Assembly: GCF_039532605.1 (NCBI RefSeq)
Contig: NZ_BAAARY010000007.1
Span: 1 to 64,000 of the forward strand
Source: Pilimelia columellifera
Lineage (GTDB): Bacteria > Actinomycetota > Actinomycetes > Mycobacteriales > Micromonosporaceae
Direction: 5' to 3'
Length of the DNA: 64,000 nt
Shown here: positions 7,770 to 14,925 of the stretch, piece by piece
How positions within the stretch are numbered: the stretch's first letter is position 1
Layout of the letters: the number at the start of each line of letters is the position of its first letter
Notes under the pieces: model-generated
The model's input: the letters and a program-made list of their open reading frames with translations, nothing else
What the model was told of the DNA's origin: nothing
The model's database searches: none
Made by a program: the position numbers and the translations under genes

Positions 7770-8629
7770 AGGGTCTCCTTCAAGGGACTGGGATGGTGGA
7801 TGGTCCACGGGTCGGTGTCGAGGTCGGAGACGACAACGTCCAGGCCCAGATCGCGCAACTGACCGGCGAGCGCGTCGAGCCACGGGAGTTCGGTTGCCCA
7901 GTGCGCGGCGTCGACCAGGGCCGGTCCGCCGGCGGCCAGGTGTTCGCCAGCGGGGTGGTGACGTAGGTCCGAGGTGAGGAAGACATCGACCCCGGCGGCC
8001 GCGGCGTCGGCAAGGTAGCTGTCGCCGGCCCCGCCACTGACCGCCACCAGCTGCACCACGCGGTCAGGGTCGCCGGCCGCCCGCACGCCCCAGGCGGTCG
8101 CCGGCAGCTGGCGGGCGGCGAGCTTGGCGAAGTCGGTCAGCGACATCGGCTCGGGGAGGCGTCCGATCCGACCGATTCCCCGGCCGTCGCCGGCGGCGGC
8201 GGTGCCGGGGGCCGCCGGACGCAGCGGCCGCAGACCGGTGAGGCCGAGCCGCGCGGCGAGCGCGTCGGAGACGCCGGGGTTGGCGACGTCGGCGTTGGTG
8301 TGCGCGACGTACAGGGCTACGCCCGCCCGGATCAGATCGTGGACGATCCGGCCCTTGAACGTCGTGGGCGCCACCGAGGACACGCCACGCAGCAGCAGCG
8401 GGTGGTGGGCGACGATGAGGTCCGCGCCCACGGCCAGCGCCTGCCCGACCGTCTCCGGCACACAGTCGACGACACACAACGCCCGCCGCGCCGGGGCGCC
8501 GGGCTCGCCGAGGACCAGGCCGACCCGGTCCCAGGTCTCGGCCCAGGCGGTCGGGTAACGGTGTTCCAGCGCGGCGACGACCTCGGCGACGGAGCGCGTC
8601 GGGGCGTCGGCTGGATTGGCGGCGGTCAC
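7766..8629 (-). CDS. Nif3-like dinuclear metal centre protein
   Basis: 287 residues of the NIF3/YbgI family, toroidal hexamers with a dinuclear metal site. Ligand motifs are present: VAHHPLLLRGV, VAHTNADVAN and the C-terminal DAAHWATELPW (HxxxE). Some relatives act as GTP cyclohydrolase I type 2 homologs, but the physiological role is unclear. GTG 8629 begins VTAANPADAPTRSVAEVVAA, where conservation starts; the open frame to 8875 lacks an RBS. First gene of the coupled run Nif3, zinc ribbon, RNase H fusion. Confidence 0.9.
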   Translation of the reverse strand: MTAANPADAPTRSVAEVVAALEHRYPTAWAETWDRVGLVLGEPGAPARRALCVVDCVPETVGQALAVGADLIVAHHPLLLRGVSSVAPTTFKGRIVHDLIRAGVALYVAHTNADVANPGVSDALAARLGLTGLRPLRPAAPGTAAAGDGRGIGRIGRLPEPMSLTDFAKLAARQLPATAWGVRAAGDPDRVVQLVAVSGGAGDSYLADAAAAGVDVFLTSDLRHHPAGEHLAAGGPALVDAAHWATELPWLDALAGQLRDLGLDVVVSDLDTDPWTIHHPSPLKETL

Positions 8630-8639
8630 GGCCGCGAGG

Positions 8640-9206
8640 CTACCAAGTGGCGGGCGTCGCGGGCGGCCTCGGTACCAGGGCGCCCAGCGCCGCGACGACC
8701 TGCTCCCAAGGGAAATCGTCCGGGTCGCCGGCCCCGGGCGGGTGCGGCTGGTGCGGGCCTTCGCCGAACAGGACCCGTACCCCCCACTCGCGCAGCATCG
8801 CGACGCTCTGGCCGAACGCCGGGTGCGCGGCCAGGGCGCTGTTGACCGACGGCGCGGCGACGATGGGCAGCCCACGCCCCAGCCCCTCGACGAGCAGGCC
8901 GAGCGCGAGAGTGTCGGCGATGCCAGCCCGCCACTTGTTCATCGTGTTGGCGGTGGCCGGGGCCACGACCAGCGCGTCGGGCGGCGGCAGGACGTCCGCG
9001 GCGTCGGGCTCCTTGTAATGGCTGCGTACCGGGTGCCCGGTCTGCGCGGCCAGCGCGTCCACGTCCACGAAACGCCGACCGGCGGGTGTGGTGATGACGC
9101 ACACCCGCCAACCGGCCCGCTGGCCCAGCGTGACCAACCGACCGACGTCGTGTGCCGGTGGTGATCCGCAGACGATGCTGTAAAGCACCCGGCTGGTTTC
9201 GGTCAT
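8640..9206 (-). CDS. Flavoprotein (phosphopantothenoylcysteine decarboxylase-like fold)
   Basis: 188 residues, a single flavoprotein domain of the HFCD/Dfp type: VLYSIVCGSPPAHDVGRLV at the N-terminus, VVAPATANTMNKWRAGIADT (the PATANT-like FMN-binding motif) and LPIVAAPSVNSALAAHPAF. It lacks the CoaB domain, so it is not the bifunctional CoaBC. Its substrate is unknown; in actinobacteria similar stand-alone flavoproteins are widespread. It lies 11 bp upstream of the Nif3 gene start and probably leads that operon. Confidence 0.82.
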   Translation of the reverse strand: MTETSRVLYSIVCGSPPAHDVGRLVTLGQRAGWRVCVITTPAGRRFVDVDALAAQTGHPVRSHYKEPDAADVLPPPDALVVAPATANTMNKWRAGIADTLALGLLVEGLGRGLPIVAAPSVNSALAAHPAFGQSVAMLREWGVRVLFGEGPHQPHPPGAGDPDDFPWEQVVAALGALVPRPPATPATW

Positions 9207-9222
9207 CGCAGCGGCGCCGCTG

Positions 9223-10455
9223 TCACACGCCCACCCCCATGTTCTCTGCCAGCTCGGCGATCGGCGCGGCCGGCGTGCCCCGGGTGCGACGAAGCACATC
9301 GGTCAATATCTCATGGGCCGCCGGACGGCACCGAATCTCGGCCGGGGCGAGCCTGTCGCCCTCCAGCAGCAGCTCCGCGGCCTTCTCGACGTCGCCCATC
9401 TGGGTGTACGCGCGGGCGACGTCGATGAAGTGGTGGGCCCGGCGCTCCGGCAGCAGCGCCGCGAATCCGGCCGGGTCGATCTCCTGGTGGGTCTGGACCG
9501 CCACGCGGCCCTCCCCCATCTCGACGGCGGCCGCCGCTTTGTGCAGCTGCACGTTCGTGGGCCCGAAACACGTCCAGTAATGGTTGTAGTCGCCGCCGAG
9601 CTGGTTGGCGGCCTCCTCGGCGCCCGCGATGAGGTCGCGCACGGTGGCGCTGCAACCGGTCCGGGCCGCGGCCATGGCGCCGTTGAGCAGCAACATGCCG
9701 TAGACGCTCAGCCGCTCCGGGTTCGCGCCGTCGCCGCCGAGATCGGTGGCGAGGCGGTTGGCGATGTTGATATTGACTTCGAGAGCCGGCCGGGCGCGCC
9801 CGAGCGCGAGCAGCGCGCTGCCGACCCGGTAGCTGGCGATGCCGGCCAGCAGATAGTCCCCGGCCCGCTGGGACACCGCGATCGAACGGTCGGCGGCCAG
9901 CCAGGACAGCTCGTGCTCGCCGAGCTTACGCAACGCCGACGACGCGATCTGGTAGACCTGCCCGAGCAGGTGGGCGGCCTCCTCCGCGCCGTCGGACCTG
10001 GCGTAGGCGGTGTCGGCGCTCTGCGCCTCGCGCAGCAGCCGCGGCAGGGTCCGGGCGAGGACGCCGTACTTGGCGTGCTGGTAGGTCAGCCAGGCGTGGC
10101 TGACGGCCTTGCGCACCTCAGCCAGGGGTGGCGGCTGAGGGGCTGCGTAGAAGAACGCGCTGATCTGGTCGTACCGCTCCAGCGCTGAGCGGATCTCCTC
10201 GACCTCCATCTGGTCGATGCAGTTGACGCTGTCCGGTCGGCGCTCGGGCTCCTTGCCCAGCAGCAACTGAGCGTCGACCCCCAGCACCTCGGCTATCTCG
10301 TAGATGACGGAGAACTTGTCGAGCCGGCGAACGCCACGCTCCACCTTGTCCACCCAGCTCTTGGACTTGCCCAGGCGATCGGCGAAGACCTGCTGGGACA
10401 TCTTGCGCCGCCCCCGCCAGTAGGCCACCCGCCGTCCGATCGGCATCTCGTCCAT
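9223..10455 (-). CDS. XRE-family regulator with TPR-like sensor domain
   Basis: 410 residues. The N-terminal HTH is clear (GRRKMSQQVFADRLGKSKSW, then VDKVERGVRRLDKF). The rest is all-helical with degenerate TPR repeats (HLLGQVYQIASSALRKLGEH, YRVGSALLALGRARPALEV, ARAYTQMGDVEKAAELLLEG), as in the Streptomyces NsdA-type group of differentiation regulators. That comparison is from architecture only. ATG 10455 has GGGAGGG 8 bases upstream. It is divergent from a primase-fold gene across 278 bp containing a perfect 19-bp palindrome, so it probably binds there and regulates both directions. Confidence 0.85.
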   Translation of the reverse strand: MDEMPIGRRVAYWRGRRKMSQQVFADRLGKSKSWVDKVERGVRRLDKFSVIYEIAEVLGVDAQLLLGKEPERRPDSVNCIDQMEVEEIRSALERYDQISAFFYAAPQPPPLAEVRKAVSHAWLTYQHAKYGVLARTLPRLLREAQSADTAYARSDGAEEAAHLLGQVYQIASSALRKLGEHELSWLAADRSIAVSQRAGDYLLAGIASYRVGSALLALGRARPALEVNINIANRLATDLGGDGANPERLSVYGMLLLNGAMAAARTGCSATVRDLIAGAEEAANQLGGDYNHYWTCFGPTNVQLHKAAAAVEMGEGRVAVQTHQEIDPAGFAALLPERRAHHFIDVARAYTQMGDVEKAAELLLEGDRLAPAEIRCRPAAHEILTDVLRRTRGTPAAPIAELAENMGVGV

Positions 10456-10622
10456 GGTGCGTCCCTCCCCCTGTGCTCCACACGTCGAGAGTCCGACACA
10501 CACCGCCCCCGCAGTGCTCGAACTGGACACCCGCTTGTGGACCACGTCACATGAGAACCGGTACCACACAGTTTGTGCGTCACCGTTCGGAAGGCCGGAC
10601 GTATGACTGTATGTCGTAGGCC

Positions 10623-10641
10623 CGTGTGCAACTTGCACACG
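10623..10641. promoter_or_regulatory. Perfect 19-bp palindrome, likely operator
   Basis: CGTGTGCAA-C-TTGCACACG is symmetric at every position. It sits between the divergent regulator (10455) and primase-fold gene (10734), about 93 bp upstream of the latter start. A second partly matching stretch, CACACAGTTTGTG, lies near 10565-10577. Confidence 0.6.
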
Positions 10642-10733
10642 CCTTCCTGTCACTCGCAACGAGCACTGGCCAACGCGGTAACGGTGATGTGGCGCTCCCG
10701 CGGCACACCCTGTGACGAAAGGGGTAATCCCAG

Positions 10734-11438
10734 ATGCGTCAGCAGCTTCACACGCGACTCGTCGATCTCCCACGGCTCCGCCGCGCCGCGCTGCGGTACG
10801 CGCGCCACGGCTGGTCGGTCACACCCGGCGCCGTCCTGACCGGCGACCGGTACGCCTGCGACCGTCCCGGCTGCCCCACCCTGGCCTGCCATCCCGCCCT
10901 CGCCTGCTGGCAGGCCGACGCCAGCACCGAACGCGCCCAGATCTCCCAGTGGTGGCGCCGCCGCCCGCACACCGTCCTGCTCGCCACCGGCGGACCGCTC
11001 GACGTGCTCGACGTCCCCGCCTACCTCGGCCTGTGGGTGCTGCGGTTGGCCAAGGCGCACGGGCAGGTCCTCGGCCCGAGCCGGCGGCGACTACGCGGCC
11101 CGTTGGCGGTCACCCCCACCGGCCGCTGGATGTTCCTCGTCGAGCCCGGCGCCCGGCTACGGCCCGAACTCGACGGACACCCCGACGTGCTCCTCCACGG
11201 CGCCGGCTCCTGGGTGCCCGCGCCGCCCACCCGGCTGCCGGAGGGCCAGGTGCGCTGGTCCATCGCGCCCAATGAGGTCGAGTGGCGGCTGCCCGACCCG
11301 TACGCGCTCCAGGCCCTCATCGCCGACGCGCTCACCGCCGTCCCCACCGACACGCCTACGCCCCCCGACACCGCAGGCCCCGCCGACGTTGATGCGAATG
11401 CCGCCAGCCGGCCGGTGCGGGCGACGCTCGCCGCCTGA
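10734..11438 (+). CDS. Primase/polymerase-fold protein with degenerate active site
   Basis: 234 residues resembling the N-terminal Prim-Pol domain (PF09250): AALRYARHGWSVTPG at the start, QISQWWRRRPHTVLLATGG in the middle. In active Prim-Pols an acidic DxD and a later conserved His carry metal and nucleotide. Here the DxD region reads VLDVPAYLG and the His region reads TPTGRWMFLV, so one acid and the His are missing. An inserted Cys-rich segment (YACDRPGCPTLACHP) may bind zinc. Similar stand-alone proteins occur in Streptomyces. A regulatory or DNA-binding role is more likely than synthesis; this is inference. RBS AAAGGGG precedes ATG 10734. Confidence 0.7.
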   Translation: MRQQLHTRLVDLPRLRRAALRYARHGWSVTPGAVLTGDRYACDRPGCPTLACHPALACWQADASTERAQISQWWRRRPHTVLLATGGPLDVLDVPAYLGLWVLRLAKAHGQVLGPSRRRLRGPLAVTPTGRWMFLVEPGARLRPELDGHPDVLLHGAGSWVPAPPTRLPEGQVRWSIAPNEVEWRLPDPYALQALIADALTAVPTDTPTPPDTAGPADVDANAASRPVRATLAA

Positions 11439-11463
11439 GCCGTCGCTCCCACCACTCGGAGAG

Positions 11464-11501
11464 ACTTTTGTCCGTTTAGCAAATAGGAACTTTTGTCCGT
11501 T
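11464..11501. repeat. Two 13-bp direct repeats upstream of the sulfotransferase gene
   Basis: ACTTTTGTCCGTT occurs at 11464-11476 and 11489-11501, 25 bp apart, in an AT-rich pocket (TTTAGCAAATAGGA between them). The pocket stands out from the surrounding GC-rich DNA. Its position 100-140 bp before the sulfotransferase start suggests a promoter or regulator site. Function is not known. Confidence 0.55.
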
Positions 11502-11604
11502 CTAGGTCGTTACGTCCTGCAGACGATTCCCGCCGCCGCCGGCGGCGGCGCTCGGCGGCCAGGCTTACCCGAACACCCTGGCCGCGCACCGCAGGAGGCG
11601 CGCC

Positions 11605-12609
11605 ATGGACAACGACCGCCCCATCTTCGTCGTCGGCTGCCCCCGGTCCGGCACCACCATGCTCCAACTCATGCTGCACGCCCACCCGCGCATCGCCATC
11701 CCGCCCGAGACCCGGTTCCTGCTCGAGGGCTACCGCGAGCGCCGCCGCTTCGGCGACCTCACTAACCCCGGCAACCGCCGACGGCTCGCCGAATGGATCG
11801 TCAGGCGCAAGCAGAGCCGCTTCGACGACCTCAGCCTCGACCCCGAAACCGTCATCTCAGAGATCGTTGACGGCCCGCCCACCCTCGGATCGGCCGTCGG
11901 CGCCGTCTTCCGCGCCTACGCACGCCGGTTCGACAAACCCCGCTGGGGCGACAAGCGTCCCGCGTACATCGCACATCTCGACGTCATCCTGCGGCTGTTC
12001 CCCACCGCGCAGATCATCAACATCACCCGCGACGGCCGCGACTGCGTCTCTTCGCTCAAGGAGATGAGCTGGCACAAGCGCGGCGTTCCGGCGGCCGCCG
12101 CGGCCTGGGCACGGGCGGTCGACCGCGCCGCGGAGGCCGCCCGCAGCCTACCCGCCGCCACCTACCACCAACTGCGGTACGAAGACCTTGTCAGCGACCC
12201 CGAGACCTCGCTGCGCGCCATCTGCGAATTCCTCGACGAACCATACGACCCGGCGATGACCGAACCGGCAAAGGTCGCCAAGATCGCCGTTCCCAAGCAC
12301 AAGACCTGGCACCAACGAACCCACCAGGCCGTCTCCACGGCCCGGGTGCAGTCGTGGCGCAGCCGGCTGACCCCGACAGAGCTGGGCCTCTGCGAGACGA
12401 CACTGCGACGCCGGCTGGCAGTCAACGGCTACCCGCCGGCCGAACCGGACGCCAGCTCCCGGCCCAAGACGGGCGACCTGCTGCGCTACCGGATCGAGGT
12501 GGCCCGCCACGACCTGGGCAGGCTCCGTCGGGCCGCCCGCCACACCGTCGACCGCTGGACCGGGGCGGCGCCGGTGGAGGACCAGCGGACCACGACCTTC
12601 CGCCGCTGA
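11605..12609 (+). CDS. Sulfotransferase family protein
   Basis: 334 residues of the Sulfotransfer_3 family, which moves sulfate from PAPS to an acceptor. The PAPS 5'-phosphosulfate loop is VVGCPRSGTTMLQLML (residues about 8-23), and the 3'-phosphate region appears as INITRDGRDCVSSL and LRYEDLVSDPE. ATG 11605 has AGGAGG 7 bases upstream. The C-terminal 60 residues are Arg-rich and less conserved. The gene stands alone and is convergent with a secreted-protein gene 14 bp away. The acceptor (lipid, glycan or metabolite) cannot be told from sequence. Confidence 0.88.
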   Translation: MDNDRPIFVVGCPRSGTTMLQLMLHAHPRIAIPPETRFLLEGYRERRRFGDLTNPGNRRRLAEWIVRRKQSRFDDLSLDPETVISEIVDGPPTLGSAVGAVFRAYARRFDKPRWGDKRPAYIAHLDVILRLFPTAQIINITRDGRDCVSSLKEMSWHKRGVPAAAAAWARAVDRAAEAARSLPAATYHQLRYEDLVSDPETSLRAICEFLDEPYDPAMTEPAKVAKIAVPKHKTWHQRTHQAVSTARVQSWRSRLTPTELGLCETTLRRRLAVNGYPPAEPDASSRPKTGDLLRYRIEVARHDLGRLRRAARHTVDRWTGAAPVEDQRTTTFRR

Positions 12610-12623
12610 GACCCCACCGCCGC

Positions 12624-13580
12624 TCAAGCCGCCCTGGTGCGGATCGGGGACATGTCGTTGTCGAGGTTGGTGTCAACCGTCATCCCCTCGATGAGCTTGA
12701 CCCGAGCGGTGCCCGTGGCGGCGGGCTTAGAACCAGCCTCGGCGCGCATCGCGAACCGCAGCCTGGCACTCTCCCCAGGCTCCAGCGGCTCCTCACGACG
12801 GCAGACCTGCGTCCCGACGTCCGGGTTCTGGCAAGTGACGTCGTCGCTGGTGATCTTCCAACCCTTAACATCTAGGACGATCATCTGACCGGTCGAGGCG
12901 CGCGGCCCCACATTGGAAACCACGGCGGTCAGGCTTCCACTGACGACGCCGCCGACAACCTTGGTGACCACACCCCCGGTGACGAGCCCGATATCTGTGC
13001 TGTCATCACGGAGCGGGAAGTGCTTCGGCCCGGCGGACTGGACGTAGCGGCCGGCCTTCCAGATGAAGGTGCGGCCCTGGGTCTGGGGCTGGGCGCTGTC
13101 GCCGTCGAGCGGGGCGTGATCCGCGACAGTAGCGACGACACCACCGTCCTTGGCCGCCTTGACGCCCGTCACATCGCGGACGTCAGCACGGGGCCCGACG
13201 ACGCGGCCGAGGGCGACGATGCCCGCATCGGCGCGCTCGACGGCGATGATCTGGCCAACGCTGGTGACGCCGGCGCAGGTGACCAGCACCGCTGTCTCGC
13301 CGGCGGCGTCTCCGTCCAGGTTGGTGTTGACGGGCTTGCCCAGAACGAGTTCGACGAGCTCGCCGGCCGTCGCCCGTCCGTTGGTGAACTTCACCTGGCC
13401 GCTCGGGCACTGCGGCTCGCCGGCCAGCGGCGGAATGCTCAGGGTCGCGTTGTTGAGCTCCTGGGCCGGGACCGTGCTGTCAGGCTGGGCGGCGGCAGGC
13501 AGAGCCGTCAGCCCGGTCAGCGTGGCGACGCTGACCGCCGCGACTGTGAGGAGGGTGGTGGTGCGCGAGAGTCGTTGCAT
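12624..13580 (-). CDS. Secreted protein of unknown function
   Basis: 318 residues with a Sec signal peptide (MQRLSRTTTLLTVAAVSVAT..., cleavage likely after AAAQ or ALPAAA near residue 31). The N-terminal mature half resembles periplasmic beta-rich domains (CPSGQVKFTNGRAT, AVLVTCAGVTSVGQII). The C-terminal half is a DUF11/CARDB-like beta-sandwich (SNVGPRASTGQMIVLDVKGW, CQNPDVGTQVCRREEPLEPG). Four cysteines could pair outside the cell. ATG 13580 has AAGGGGAC 7 bases upstream. No enzyme motif is seen. A surface or wall-associated role is inferred. Confidence 0.75.
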   Translation of the reverse strand: MQRLSRTTTLLTVAAVSVATLTGLTALPAAAQPDSTVPAQELNNATLSIPPLAGEPQCPSGQVKFTNGRATAGELVELVLGKPVNTNLDGDAAGETAVLVTCAGVTSVGQIIAVERADAGIVALGRVVGPRADVRDVTGVKAAKDGGVVATVADHAPLDGDSAQPQTQGRTFIWKAGRYVQSAGPKHFPLRDDSTDIGLVTGGVVTKVVGGVVSGSLTAVVSNVGPRASTGQMIVLDVKGWKITSDDVTCQNPDVGTQVCRREEPLEPGESARLRFAMRAEAGSKPAATGTARVKLIEGMTVDTNLDNDMSPIRTRAA

Positions 13581-13720
13581 GACTGTCCCCTTGTCGGCTT
13601 GGATCTGCCCCAGGGTGGGGTGCAATCTGCTCGATCGCCACCCTCTGTCGCATACCCGACACAATCCGCACGGGTGGCATCGTCGATGTCCGAGGGGACA
13701 CCTGCGTAATAAGACCCTGC

Positions 13721-13795
13721 TGGTGGGCGCGAAGGGTTTCGAACCCCTGACCCTCCGCTTGTAAGGCGGATGCTCTCCCACTGAGCTACGCGCCC
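13721..13795 (-). tRNA. tRNA-Val (anticodon TAC), CCA encoded
   Basis: The reverse strand folds as a cloverleaf: acceptor GGGCGCG pairs with CGCGCCC, D arm GCTC/GAGC, anticodon stem CCGCC/GGCGG around loop CTTACAA, and T arm with GGTTCGAAACC. Anticodon TAC reads GUA. The 3' CCA (13721-13723) is present in the DNA. Confidence 0.96.
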
Positions 13796-13851
13796 CAGCG
13801 ACGGCGGCAATAGTACCTCCCGCCGCCACAGCCGACAGAACGCCGGGCCGG

Positions 13852-14322
13852 TCAGTCGGCCAGCGCCGCCACCGCCTTGCGCCACCGCTCCTGGTCACGG
13901 GACTCGCCCGGTCCGGCGTGCTCGGCGAACTTGACGATGCCGTCGCGGTCAACGAGGAAGGTGCCCCGGTCGGCGAAGCCGGCGTCGGCGTTGAGGACCC
14001 CGTAGCGGCGGGCGACGTCGCCGTGCGGCCAGAAGTCGGCCAGCATGGGGAACTCATACCCTTCCTGCATGGCGAAGACCTTGTGGCTGTAGACAGAGTC
14101 GACGCTCACCGTGAGCACGGCCACACCCTGCTCGGCGTAGTCGGCGAAAGTGTCCTGGAGTTCTCGGAGCTCGCCGCTACAGACGCCGGTGAAGGCCAGC
14201 GGGTAGAAGACCAGCAGCACCGGCCGTTGACCGGCGAAGTCAGCCAACCGCACGATCTGGTTGTTCTGATCCTTGAGCCTGAAGTCCGGGGCCTTGGCCC
14301 CCACGTCGATCGTCATCGTCAC
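13852..14322 (-). CDS. ahpE: AhpE-type 1-Cys peroxiredoxin
   Basis: 156 residues, closely matching the AhpE subgroup of M. tuberculosis. It reduces peroxides and peroxynitrite with a single peroxidatic Cys, in VFYPLAFTGVCSGELRELQD; no resolving Cys is seen. Other conserved blocks are MLADFWPHGDVARRYGV and RGTFLVDRDGIVKFAE. GTG 14322 overlaps the stop of the upstream DUF3052 gene (GTGA); ATG 14316 is the alternative start. The DUF3052-ahpE order, close to aceE, matches Rv2239c-Rv2238c near Rv2241, supporting the name. Confidence 0.92.
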   Translation of the reverse strand: MTMTIDVGAKAPDFRLKDQNNQIVRLADFAGQRPVLLVFYPLAFTGVCSGELRELQDTFADYAEQGVAVLTVSVDSVYSHKVFAMQEGYEFPMLADFWPHGDVARRYGVLNADAGFADRGTFLVDRDGIVKFAEHAGPGESRDQERWRKAVAALAD

Positions 14323-14756
14323 TTGCGGACCTTGGCGCTGCCGCGGGGCACCAGGCGTGCGGCGCTCCAGTCACGGCCGGCGTTGAGGGTGGAGGTCTGC
14401 TGGAGGCCGGCGGTGGGCGCCGCTTCGCTGATCTCGCTCGGCTCGACGTGGCCGTCCCGTCCGGCCTTCGGGGTCAACAGCCACACGATGCCTCCCTCGG
14501 CCAGGGGGCCGAGCGCGTCGATGAGGGTTTCGACCAGGTCGCCGTCGTCGTCGCGCCACCACAGCAGGACAGCGTCCACGACCTCGTCGGTGTCTTCGTC
14601 GACCAGCTCCCCACAGCGGTCGATCAGGGCGTCGCGGAGTTGCGCGTCGACGTCGTCGTCGTAGCCGATCTCCATGACCACCATGCTCGGCTCGACACCG
14701 AACCGGTCCACCAGGCTCCGCGCTGGGTCGGCTGCCTGGCCTGCGGTCGCGCTCAC
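14319..14756 (-). CDS. DUF3052 family protein
   Basis: 145 residues. The conserved core is LVDRFGVEPSMVVMEIGYDD and DDGDLVETLIDALGPLAEGG, then VWLLTPKAGRDGHVEPSEI. Its fold resembles a small Rossmann-like domain, but no function is known. GTG 14756 follows AAGGAGG at about 9 bases. It is the first gene of a two-gene operon with ahpE, overlapping by 4 bases. The pairing is conserved across actinobacteria, which suggests a link with peroxide defence. Confidence 0.88.
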   Translation of the reverse strand: MSATAGQAADPARSLVDRFGVEPSMVVMEIGYDDDVDAQLRDALIDRCGELVDEDTDEVVDAVLLWWRDDDGDLVETLIDALGPLAEGGIVWLLTPKAGRDGHVEPSEISEAAPTAGLQQTSTLNAGRDWSAARLVPRGSAKVRK

Positions 14757-14925
14757 TTCTCGGGTGCCTCCTTGTCGCACACAGGACGCCACGATGACGC
14801 CCCGGTACCGCCTGCCGGTTCTCCCCGTGGAGGACCGGCCAGTGATCATCATCGGATGATGTCGGTGCGGGTAGTCCACACAGTTGTCCGCCGTCACGCA
14901 AGTGGCGCACCGGGTGGACCGCAAT

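Noticed and set aside
13721..13795. tRNA-Val as an attachment site for an integrated element
   Set aside because: No partial tRNA duplicate, integrase or element boundary is visible on either side.
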